A DNA stretch of 64,000 nucleotides, taken from the NCBI GenBank assembly GCA_010094045.1, contig ML986662.1:62001-126000 (forward strand). The letters run 5' to 3'. Position numbers and translations under genes: made by a program. The notes beneath the pieces were generated by a model. It was given only the letters and a program-made list of their open reading frames with translations, searched no databases and was not told where the DNA came from. The stretch comes from Lojkania enalia (lineage: Eukaryota; Ascomycota; Dothideomycetes; Pleosporales). This document shows positions 21,882-33,155 of the stretch, in pieces; positions within the stretch are counted from its first letter, which is position 1, and each line of letters begins with the position of its first letter.

Positions 21882-22490
21882 TTTCAGGTATGCTCCAACA
21901 AGCTAGCCATGCTAGGAGACTAGAGAGAGACTGTGGGATTGTGGAAGGTACTAGACTTCAGATATTTTTACAAAATCTCGCGACTTCTTCGATACTTACT
22001 ATTTCTCGGCTATAACATATGACAACGGAGTTCGGTTACGGAATTCGTCTCATCAAGATGTTTCAAAATACCGGCACCATAGAATTTACTCTCGCATTGC
22101 CTTCAACTTAGCGGCTATCTGCAGATATACGTACGCATCTGTGTAGTATCTTATTGGCTATACTTCTTCTGGCTCCTAATCGGTTGTGTTTTTAGAAAAT
22201 TCTTCCACTCCTCTCGAACATTCATCTCCTTAATGAGTCTATCGTCGTGTGCATCCCTCATCTGCTACTTATATTCCTATACGGATTTACGTAGGTTGTA
22301 ATATCGTGAATGCTTGTGAGATGGACTGACTGCATATGTCGGAGCGCTAGGAGGATCGAGCTGTTCAACAATATTTCTTTATTGCCTTGGAAAAGGGACG
22401 CTGCTTAATTTACTGAACCCAAAGTTCCGTATGTCGAATTTAATCTCCCAATGATTGCAGAGAACGAAAATTGCTATGACTTAGGCAATC
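21882..22490. other. Intergenic, no gene seen
   Basis: Between the acetyltransferase and the decayed minus-strand gene. No recognisable content. Confidence 0.4.
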
Positions 22491-23071
22491 CTATGGCCGC
22501 TTGGCATGGAACCTCATATGATCCTTCCAATCGAACAAGATCCTTCGAGTGAGAATCACGTTAGTCCAGCGTGGGTTTGTAAGGAGCTCCCAGAAACCTT
22601 CCACTACAGTAAAGACGCATGAAGAATGAAGATAGAAGCATGCCCTACTCTCCCTCCCCCCTTTGTTGCCTGGATATAACTTAAAGTCGACACAACCAAT
22701 GTTCGGCGAATAGAAGACGTGAAGGTCTCGTTCCAAGTTGAAGGATGTCTTGGAATGGCGTCACTGTGGACCTTGACAGAATATTGCCCGGGGTAATTTG
22801 ACTTCTAGGCGCTTTATTTCTTTGATGCCGCCACCAATTCTCAAGCGAAGGGGCTCGAAGAGCATAGAGTTCCAACGGTGCTGTGCAATTTTTTAAATTT
22901 TTTTTTTCTTTGTTCCACGTACTTAAGGAAGGTCATGAAAAGGATAGCAGTAGCGTCAAGATCCAGTCGCTTGCAAGATTGGAGCAGACCCGTGTATTCG
23001 GTACATTCTTCTCTTCCGTCCACCAGGAGGGGAACTAAACCGAGAATTTTAAGGCGCAGGTTACTAGGCAT
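22491..23071 (-). pseudogene. Decayed F-box/2EXR-like gene
   Basis: From an ATG at 23071 the minus strand encodes MPSNLRLKILGLVPLLVDGR followed by EYTGLLQSCKRLDLDATAIL. This layout (Leu-Arg-Leu-Lys-Ile opening, then LLQSCK and a helix) is seen in fungal F-box-like or 2EXR-type proteins. After a long A/T run (about 22894-22912) the sense passes to another frame (SMLFEPLRLRIGGGIKEIKR) and later to a third (ELLTNPRWTNVILTRRIL ... stop at 22491). At least two frameshifts are needed, so it is a pseudogene unless introns that I cannot see remove them. The homopolymer is a likely site of one frameshift. Confidence 0.4.
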
Positions 23072-23581
23072 TTTCTTCAAGAAGGGCACGCAGAGCTTAA
23101 CTCCGCTTGGCTATTGGGCCAAGGCATCTAATTTAACATCCTGCTTCTTGGCCAGGGGTTCCGAAGTCTGATCAACAGCGTCTGTGCATTTCTATTTGAG
23201 TATCGAATTATCGAGCAGGGAACCCTCTACTTCCGTTACGTTGTACGTGGTATCTTATAACAATGCGAAGTTACCATCTTCAAGTAGATATGAAGACTCC
23301 GTTGTGGAGGTTGAGGGTTTCTTGGTGACTTGTTTGGTGCTGCGTTGGCGGTTCGTGTGTTTGCCTGTCGTAAAGTCAGTTTTGTTTTCATTTGTTTCCA
23401 CAATGGCAGTGAATTTAGCTCCATAAAAGGATATGGTAAGGGCTTCACCGTCTCCTAGATGGTTTGCACTTAGGCCCAAGGCGAAAGTGTTTGTTTACTA
23501 CTTATGAAACCGCTATGTACAAACAATGATGTATGAGGCGACCTTCATGCCATGTGGGCAATGAAATCTTCCCTGAATAAT
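23072..23581. other. Intergenic, no supported gene
   Basis: The minus strand is open at 23255-23479 (includes GEALTISFYGAKFTAIVETN), but nothing around it supports a gene model. Confidence 0.3.
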
Positions 23582-24825
23582 TTACTCAGCATCTCGAGCC
23601 TCATCCACACGCTTCTCCTTTGGTGGGCGAGTGCCAAAGCCACAGTACCTGCAGGAATCCGGGTACCCGGTCCAAGGCGAGTTCGGCACTGGAATACCGC
23701 CCTTTTCGGTCCACATATTGACTGGCTGCGGCATCTGTCTAGCCTTTGGATTAACACCAACATCGATGGTAGCATACAAACCATCCTCGATCTTGCTGCC
23801 GATGAGAGAAATCTTCATGACCGGGTCATCGCCACCCTGCTTGGCCATGTTGAAGAGCATATCGTTAGCATTTTTAGTAATAGCTTGCGTATTGATGTTA
23901 TAAGGCGAAGTAGCTTCGACTTGTGCGAGGAAGGTCTGGTCGACGTAGAACTGGCCAACGTGCGATATAGTGCCGCCCTGGATAGTGTTGTTGGGGAGTT
24001 TCGTGGCGCCGTGGTGGATGATAGCTGTGCGAATATTAGGAGTTTATATAGAATTTAAGAGGCTTAGAAAAGACATACTGTGCAGATGGTTCGTTCGACC
24101 GACGTAGTGTCCGGGAATAACGGTAATAAAGCTGGCAGTTCCGTTGGAACCAGTAGGCTGGATGCCACGCAGGGCATTGGTAGTGACAGCGCTGGCCGAA
24201 CCATCTCCATTGCCTCGTGCTTGTACGCCGGTATAGACACCCTGTTCCTATTAGTCAAGTTGATTCTTAGTCGAAGTGGAATAGACCAGGATTTACAGTG
24301 GCATTGGTTCCCCAAAGCTCGACGTAAGCGTCAGTCACAGGCGAGCATGTGGTTGTATCGATCACGTTGATATCCAGGTGAGTAATAGCACCCTTCTCGC
24401 CAGTGAGAACATCCGATCGGATTAGCTCTCCGGTAACCCCTAATGCTATTAATCGGTGTTTGAATATGAAGAAGTGAAGTTTGCATACAGTAAGGCCCTT
24501 CTGTCGATTCCGGGTCAAGCGTACAAGCCGCCGCTTCGCCGAATGATGCCTCTGCCTCAGCTGGATCTCGTCGAACTAGTTCGTGGGGCTTTGCAAAGCC
24601 GGCGGCCACTCGTAGCTCGTGCAGCCTAGCCTCACGCCTCATATGTTGTTCCCTTACCCAACCACTATCAACGAGACCCCTCTTGCATGACTGGACACTT
24701 CTGCGTTCGGGGTGGTCGAGATGTGCTTGCCTCCTGAGGATGTCTTTGTTGATGCTTTTCCCTGGATGCGCGACAGCGCCGGTGGCCAAGAGAATGGCGG
24801 CGAGAGCCTGAGTTAGCTGAACCAT
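23582..24825 (-). CDS. Secreted intradiol ring-cleavage dioxygenase-like protein
   Basis: Four exons on the minus strand, 24825-24489, 24439-24297, 24241-24079 and 24024-23582, join in frame to 361 residues. Introns are 49-55 bp with GTATGC, GTAAAT and GTATGT donors. An N-terminal signal peptide ends at AVA-HP. Exon 1 ends in TEGPYW, the opening of the intradiol dioxygenase barrel. Later come the strand LDINVIDTTTCSPVTDAYVE, then ELWGTNAT and GVYTGV, and the iron-site region GHYVGRTNHLH with HH close after it. In the family the non-haem ferric iron is held by two Tyr and two His and opens catechols between the hydroxyls. Extracellular fungal members are thought to act on lignin- or plant-derived catechols. 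The Cys-rich C-terminal tail (SCRYCGFGTRPP) is extra. The ATG at 24825 is preferred over upstream TTG-led sequence because it starts the signal peptide. Confidence 0.9.
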
Positions 24826-27800
24826 GGCGACTCGTCTCGGAACGTTCGATGAGAGCAACAGAAGAGACAGAATGAAGAAAGAGAGACATTGCGGCTTATT
24901 ATATTCCTCATACTTCTATCTGTGTTCTCGGGAGCTGTGGCAAGAGTGCCGACAGCAACCTGAACAGACGGCTCTCCTTGCTTGCGCGGTCTGTCGTCAC
25001 AAGGGGCCCGAACTTTTTCTCAGGATGGGATATAATTGCTGTAGTATCTTCAAATTGGAAATTGTAATCGTGGTCGTTATGATAGGCTACGAACCATGGA
25101 GCCAAGATGCACGTGCCTCGCGTTGATTAAGGCTATCGCAAGCACCGTCCATACGCGGTCTTGGCCACGGGGTGCATGCCTGTCACCAGGCTAGGACGAT
25201 CTCGCTCGACGGTAAGCTTGATTGGATAAATGTTTGTTGGGCGGCGAAGGCATGTTTGGTGATTTGGAAAATTTAGCCGGTCCTATGGAGAAAGAATCTC
25301 GGTAGTTGGAGAATAATGATGAGGGGATCGTTGGGGGAGGGGAAACTGAGACTGAAGCAACGAATTCGCTGCAGATTCCAGGGTATCTGCCCCTTCATTA
25401 ATAATTGGAGGTGCCTGAATGATCACGCGCGAAACCGGTTTGCGGCGCGAATTGGGACACGGAAGAGGTATCAAAGTCGCAATAAGGGACATGCTTGAAT
25501 TGCTGTCTTGTAGAACGTTAGATTTGGCGGCATGTCGTAACCAAAGGTAAGCTAACGCTCACATCTTTAAACGCGGATTTTTAAATTGGTATAGATGGAT
25601 TGAGATGTTCATAGACGATTCGTTTTGGGGAGTTAGCATCAACCTGTGCAACCATGGGCGCCTCGGATTTGGAGATAGGAAAAAAGGCCTCTCAGGTTTC
25701 GGCACTTGGGCTCTTCCCCGCAAAACCGAGCACTGAAGCCGATGCGAGATTGAAATTGTCTGGAAAGCTTACGACACGTGCGGTTAGATCCGCCAAGCGC
25801 ACTACATTGATACAACTTAATTAAGCGCGCTGCTATTAAAAGGCGGTCAATCACACAGAGCAACAGTCTCCACAGTAATCTTTTGAAGAATAGATGAAGT
25901 GTTTTATATAAGGGCGATCGTACGTTCCTCATTACAGTCTTCATCGTTCGGCTGGATACCTCCGGGGTCAGATACAAGTGATCGGCGGCTTGCTGACATT
26001 CAAAGATAAGGTGCTATGGCCGATCCCTTTGGTTCATCTCAATGCATATGTAGTCTATGCCCATAGGTCAATTGCTTTCTGGAAGCCCATTCAAGCCAAA
26101 GCCATTTCTTTGCAACGCGAGATTATTTCGTGTTTCTCCCAGTACGAGAAATGTCCCAGTAATACTTTTCCTAAAATACTTTTCCTCAAATTATGTCAAT
26201 CTAGTCGAAGAATATGTGCAGCCAAACTGAGACTCCCTATTTCTCTGTTTTTGTCGCTATCGCTCGAATGAGCGTTGGACTTGCCTCCATCCTACGATAT
26301 GATCGTTCGAGATTCTAAGATAGGAGGTTTTTATTGACTATTGTGATACCTTAGTTTTAAATTGAGCTAATACTAGTATTGACAAGCCGTTGATCCATCT
26401 TGTGTTCCGGCTGCAACACTTTAAAATGGAATGCATATTTCATGAACATAAGGAACAGCAAACTTCATATAATAGCAGTGGGCCTGAAATGAATTGGGCC
26501 CTAAGACGATGTTGAAAATCGGTTCAAGGGTGAGGGTTTGTCCTTCTTTCCTTTTTCCCTTTCAAATGCGATTGCCTCAAAACATTACCAGATCATTTAT
26601 AGCTTAAAGGTGGACATTTAAAATCGAGATTGAGACTCTTCATGGGCTATCCTCAATACCTCGTGCTCACCTAAACTTTGTACGATTATGAACGAAAACC
26701 TTTAAGCGAGTCTGTTAATCCATATTTCCCATATTGATTGCGATCGAATCCATAGTATAGAAATCCGGCACAGAAGAATGTGAACAGCCTTAGTCGTGGG
26801 GGGTAGGGTGGCATCTTAAGGAGGTCTAAAATTCTTACATGGGATATATACATGGTCTGAGCATCATCTTCTGATAACGATATCTCTACTGGCCTCGCTC
26901 TACATCAACTCAGACCCAATAGCTAGAATTGCAATGATGCTTGACAGCTGGCTTAGCATCTAAAGAAAGATACTATAGTCTAGGACTCGGAGGACTTCCT
27001 TACGGTGCGAAGGATAGGGATAGCCAGAATTGCCCTCAGTCCAAATTAGGACTCAAATTATTTCCCCGGTGAGACATGTCCCATTCCAATATCCAAGAAT
27101 TACAAACCAAATTTCTACAAAGGGTCTTACACGAGAATATTTCCACAAAAAGACGCTTGGTTTTAAAGCATGATCATTTCGCCGAATTATGTTGCTGGTG
27201 GGAAAACGTCAAAATATGATTGACACGATTAATAAAATGCTCGGTTTTCCGACAGCTATACCATCGAATGTCGAATGACAGAGACTAAATTCTAAGAATG
27301 GATTCGAGCAGATCATAATACCTTTGCGACTCAAATTAGAGGATATTGTCCGCTACGGAGGGCAAAGAGCCTTTCGTAATAAGGAAAAGCATTTAGCAGG
27401 GATTCGCGATTTAAATATTGTGGCTACTTATGAACATATGTTAAAAACCTAGTTGAAGGAGATTGAAAGGTGCCATCCATTATGGTGCTGTACAATTATA
27501 AGAACGGAAACGACTATTTTCCAAGACAAAGAATGTAGAGCGTGAAGTTCACCGACGACATATGCTTGGGAAACCCGACAGCCTTACTCTCGGATCTTAT
27601 ACTCTACTTTGGAAATCGAACATCGCCCTGGCCATAGCCTCCCCGCTTGATCCTCCCAATGTCATTTGCACTTTCAACCATGTGAAAGGCAAATGAGAAT
27701 CGAACTGGGGTTAATAGAATCCTAAGCAAAAAACTCTAAGTCTATACGAAGCACTATTATAAAGTCACAGCTCCAATCGCAATGCTCTATAGACTTGAGC

Positions 27801-30800
27801 AAAGGCTAGGAAAAAAGGTTCGGCTCACCGTACAAGAACCTATATCCAAAATATTGGATATAGGAGGTTGAGGAATGGACAAAATTCTATGACCTATTTA
27901 TAGGGACGGCTTCGAGTCTAAAATTCATTAATATTTAAGGAATGGCATATTGAGATCTAGAAAATCCTTGTTGAAACAAGTCTCCGGCTTTCCACATTCG
28001 ATCAACTGCCACCTACTTTCTCCCCAGCTTGCGATACTTGAAGGGTCCTTTGCGACGATTCCAGTTGTGCTATTCGAAACCCGAAAACTTCCACTGGCGT
28101 ATTTGGTGAATAGTTTGGATTCAGGCTTTTAAATTATCATGATACTATCGATGCGCCTAACTGTGAGGCTAGAAAATACAGCGACAAATCCTTATGGTGG
28201 GCGTGTCAAATCCGAAGACATATACAATGTGACTGGCATTGCAAGAATGAAATTCGCCTTTTATCGTATGTAAATGCGCAATTTTCAGTATGAAGTGGCG
28301 ACGTGGCGTGCTCATGACCTAAGTCCAGCTTCTAAAGGGCACATAAACATATCTTATGTTATCGCACTGTCGCAGTCGAAACTGGATCACGGGCCCAACG
28401 AAAATGTTGACCTACATAGAAAATGAGTTCCGAGACAAGCGTTCACAACCGAAAATCATGATACTACCCAAGTTAATGAGCTTACTAAAATTCTTATACA
28501 ATCCATTTCATTGAATATCGTTGAGGGACGGTCTAAAACCATCCGTAGTACGCCAAAATTATCAACGCTGGGCCAAGAATTTTGCTACCAGCCTATAAAG
28601 AGGCGGTGTAAAAACCAAAAATTTCGAAGGGAGCCTATCTTTACCCTCTATCTTCTCGTGCAGGCCGAAAGCAATGACTGAACTGGGGAATTAAGGAGTT
28701 GAGAAGAATGCAGCGTGTGAAGCCATGCTGTGAAGTTCTTGCTTGAATTTGTCGATTCCGGGTAGAGGTAGAGTAGACATTAACTTACGCTGGAAATCCC
28801 GGTCCAGACTTGTAAAAGCAGCAATGGCACCAGCTATGGCTTCAGATCGACTGTCTGGGAAAACTGGGCAAAATATTGATGGCATGTTCCTACTATTTCA
28901 TTGGGTTGACTTCAGAATAGCTCGATCCAGAAATCAAAGAGAAAACGCACTTTGAGTTTTTACCCGTTCGAAGGCGACTAAAACGCTAATGGAGTAAGTG
29001 CAATGGAGAGCCTCGAGTACATAAAAATACCAACAACATGCCTTATCAATGCAACAGTCTAAGATATCGCGCAGAGCCTTAAAATAGGCTAGGAACTTCG
29101 AATTTTGAAAAGTCCAATCTAGGAAGCTAATTGAACTCGTATCCAATCTTCCGAAATGCCTTCATTGAGTTGGAGCTGAAGACTAGAAAAGAGAAAAGGA
29201 GCTCCGACCTATTTAACAGCAACTAAAATCAGACCAAGACATGGGAATGGAAAACTAAGAATGCCCTAAAATATTGAAGTGTCTGGAGTCAAACACTTGA
29301 CAATAGTTGTCTAGAACAGTATATAGCACCAAGAAGAAGACTGTAGACACGGACTTCAAAAATCAAGGAGGGTAATTATGATGGTTGTCGCGCCTCCCTT
29401 GTCTATCTTGATATCACGCCTAGCTGCAACTAAAAGTCCGGTTATATTCAAGGTTTGCTTTGCGAACCAGTCGAGAGTGACTAAAGTTGAGCGAAATCTG
29501 CCTTTTCAAAGGTTAAAAAAAGAGATAGGAACCACTTATGACGGAATTCATTCGCAGAATGTTCAGAAAGTATATTTCCAGCCAGGCATCCGAACAATAA
29601 CGCATACAATTATATGAATTCTGGATGAGGTGAACTTAGAAAGCGTGAGGACGACCATCAAAATAAAAGGCGATGTTAGAAGAAGTTAAAGCATCCCTCA
29701 GAAAGCCATCTTTGGAAGGGGACTTCAAAAGGTCTCTAACTTTCGAGCAAAAGCCCGAATTCTAAGGACTAAAAGCTGTTGACTTCACCTGCTATTTCGA
29801 CCCCGAGACTGTCTGGAAACCACATTCTTTGTGTTGTCTGTCTGAGCCGGGGCTAGTACAAGCTACCCTACTTGGACACCCAATAGAGCTCTCTTTTTGA
29901 ACTTATTACTTTGGACAAAAATTGGACTTGGAAGGCCAGCATGTCTTTTCGCTTTTGGAGAACTAAAAAGGGTTGCCCTGCGTTTTATAAAGATAAAGCG
30001 GGGACAAAAAGCAATACTGTACAAAATAAAAGATAGGTGCTCTCGTTGGATGACCTGAAGCCGATCCTCTAAGATTTGTTTCTTTAATTTTGTATAATCC
30101 CTGCTTCGTTATTACGAAGAGAAATTTTCAAAACTCGTGGAGAATAAGCTCCTGAATTAAATCATCATTACGACCAACGCTACTCTGGAATAAATTTAAA
30201 GTGGCGCCTTTTGTGCAGAATGGGGATACGAGCTCAGGGCAAAAACTATTGGAATTCAATACACACGGGACATTTCTGTTGCCACCTGAAACTATCGTTG
30301 AAATGGTAATATGCTCTGGAAGTAATAAAACGGCATCTTCCCCCAGCATGGAGAGGGTAGCCTAGGAGTAAAAGCGTCGGAAGCGAAGAGACGCGGCCTA
30401 TTCTTACGCCTGTCTTAACGGAGCCATCAAAGCCTAACATGCAGCGGAGGTAACTTGTAAAATGCGTAACCCACAAATTATGAGACATCCCTCTATGTCC
30501 ACCGTCCGTAAAGCGTTATTGAACCTTCGGATGAGCGCATCAACTTATCTCGCTTAATATCCAATTAAAAATAGTACAAAAGCATATATCCCTGGAATAT
30601 GCGGAAGAGCGAGAGGACTAAAAAGATTTCGCGAGAATATCTTATGGCAAAATTCCATTAATCCTCTTTTAAAACATCTATATAGATGACTACTCACTAA
30701 TCATTCCCCTGAAAAGGAAATAGGAAGCATCCCGTGCTAAAGCGTGCTCAGCACGGCCCATATCTTCGCCAATCTGCGTGGAAGCTAAAAGAAATTAAGC

Positions 30801-32237
30801 AATCCGTCCATGTGGTACGAGTGACGAAATGAGAATCGTAATGCACCATGGTATTTGCCTGGATTCATAAAAGAAGAGCTGGTGGAATATGGACTAAAAG
30901 ATATCGCTAGGACCCTAAAAGGCTTGTTTGGGCGTGTTCACTGTTGAGGGAAAAAAGAAGAGTCAATATACTTTAAAAGGAATTAAAAAAATGCCTATGT
31001 CGCCAGCTCATGGTCCCTACTATAGCCTTTTCAATAGCAGAATGATTAAAAGAGGAGGCGCGGGCTTACAATGTCTTGTTTTCCGGCCAAAAAATTTGAA
31101 GAGTTTTCATCTCTCACACGGAGACTATCGGGGGGGACTGAACGTGAAATCTGACCGAATTAATAGAATCTGTTAGCCTTCCATTTACATCATGGGATTA
31201 AATGCGGACCAAATCCGCACTTCTCGACTACCATGCACTGTTCCTGAATCTTCCACGCAAAATTGAATGGTGCAGACGGCATGACTAGAAACGACTGGAG
31301 GACAAAAAGGAACTCACCCGAGCTAGCTTTGTAAACACGCAGTGGGTTGAATATGGCCTAAAACACCATGTGTTGGGGGATAATGCCCTGTTTCAGCGCT
31401 CTCTACTTAAAAACCTCGCATCTAAAATTTCCCGACTGGATATAATTAAGCACTAAAATGGGCACTCACACCTTTCCATGACATCTATGGACCTTAGCAT
31501 TTCAATACACCCAAAGGATGCGCTTCGAAAGCCAAATGCTCCACTCGTCCAAACTACAAACAGCTACGCTTAAATTTAAATTGAAAAAAAGTGAAGACGA
31601 TATTGCCCATGTGATCACGCGGCTACAAATGCTAGTGCTAGAGGAGCATGGCGCCACCGCACCTCCCTACCACTAGAGATTTGCACCAAGAACCTATGGA
31701 TTCCAAATTCCCTCCCGTTTACAGACCTAGGGCCTTGTTTGTTACTGAAGTGGTCGACTCGTCATATATAATGAACCAAAAATCGCTCTGAGCCGATCGC
31801 AGGGTGAATTCGTGGACTGCAGAAAGCAGTTGAAAGTAACACCAACCTAAGTTACTTTACGCTGTCCTCGCAAATTGAAAGTTGGGATTAGATGGTCTCA
31901 AGGCCTCGTTGGTGCTTAACATGCGGAATTGGTCATTTGAAATGAATGTATTGATGACGTGGCTGTTTACAAGGAAAGGCAAAAAGGAATTGTCTGCGAA
32001 ATAGATGGAGTATGTATGAGCAATGGTGATAGGTATTAGCGAATGGTGATGAATGGCATTAAAAGGAATTAAGCAGTGGTGCAATTCTGTAGTAAATGAA
32101 GTTACATATATTGGTAAGATGTGAGAATCCAAAAATCCATGAATCTCCCTTACGCCTCGCTATGCCTGCCAGGGTATCAAAAACCATTCGTCAAAGAATA
32201 AATAAGAGTGAAGAATAATGACACCGCATCGAGCCAT
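24826..32237. other. Long gene desert with strand-biased CTAAAA motif
   Basis: About 7.4 kb without a gene I can support; open frames are short and unrecognisable. Composition is moderate (not RIP-extreme; CpA and TpG are common). The plus strand from 26826 to 31453 holds about 15 copies of CTAAAA by my count, often as GACTAAAA, while I saw no TTTTAG there. No LTR, inverted repeat or transposase remnant was recognised. Confidence 0.45.
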
Positions 32238-33155
32238 CTAAAACCAAGACAGACTCCATAGAGCAGGCAAATTTGGCCACCGCTCTTGCCAGGCTGCCAG
32301 TATCTCTGGTACTTTTTCATCAAAGCCTTCCCTTGCTGCACCGCCGCCACTCTGCCACCCACCATCGCCGTGAAGCTCTCGCTCCTTGCCGGCTGCCTCG
32401 TTCAGGCTCAGTGCCAAGTCGAGAATCGCCTTCCCGCCTACTAGCGCCTCTTCGTGGTTATCACGAATATCAACGTTGAAGACATGTACCGGCCTGTTCA
32501 ACTTACCCCCCTTGTTGTGCAAGTCATCGAGCACAGCGTCAAAGCATCGCTCCTCGCATGTGATAACGACATCCACGACACCAGCCTCCGTACCCTGAGC
32601 GCCTTGATCCTCTGCGTGGTCCAACCTCGGTTTTCCTGGTATCCAGTCCTGGAATCGCTCAGGATAGCCCTTGATACTCAGATTCCGAGACAGCATGTTG
32701 AGTAGGCCATTCTGCGTGTATAGCTGGGTGTTCTGCTGGGCGAGTTCATTGTGGATGGCGCGGTAGGTGGTGCTATTGAAGTGGTAAACGTTGGGTTGAT
32801 TGATGGTGGGACCGGGCAGGCGGACGAGGGAGCCGGTGCCAAAGGAGACTGTTGGGAGGTGAGCGGAGGCAAGCTGGAGGTGGGCTTCCATAGACCTATA
32901 TTGGTTAGCTGTTGGAAGCAATTGAATGGAGGAAAGCCGTTAAGTATACCGATTCTGGTTGCTTGCGCAGACAGTACAGAACTTCAGCTTGAACTTGCTG
33001 TCGTCAACGACGCTCTGCCGGTCGGGGGCGTCGCTTGCGCCGTCCATGCCCATTGTGCTGGCCGGGGGCTCCATTGGCGGGGGTGGGGGAGGTGGAGGGA
33101 CGGCAACGGGTTTCTGCTGCTGAGCACGCGACTTCAGCCGCGGGTCGCCCGTCAT
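32238..33155 (-). CDS. SSU72: RNA polymerase II CTD phosphatase Ssu72
   Basis: Two exons, 33155-32950 and 32895-32238, give 287 residues. The 54-bp intron (GTATAC, GCTAAC, ATAG) splits the arginine codon of the active-site loop. The joined loop reads CASNQNRS, the CX5R protein-tyrosine-phosphatase-like signature, here residues 63-69, followed by MEAH as in Ssu72. The general acid region is [11 protein letters not shown] near residue 240. Other family blocks are present: [12 protein letters not shown] and [20 protein letters not shown]. Ssu72 removes phosphate from Ser5 of the Pol II C-terminal domain and works in the cleavage and polyadenylation factor in the nucleus. The N-terminus is longer than in yeast and has a run of eight Pro. 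It is divergent from the SH3 gene. Confidence 0.96.

Noticed and set aside
8784..24825. A secondary-metabolite or effector gene cluster (NLP, secreted protein, DUF1593, acetyltransferase, dioxygenase)
   Set aside because: No backbone synthase, transporter or pathway regulator lies among them; the genes are spread over 16 kb with relics between. Shared secretion alone does not make a cluster.
29266..30921. Telomere-like CCCTAAA words (for example 29264-29271 and 30913-30920)
   Set aside because: Isolated single words, not tandem arrays; they are part of the wider CTAAAA enrichment.
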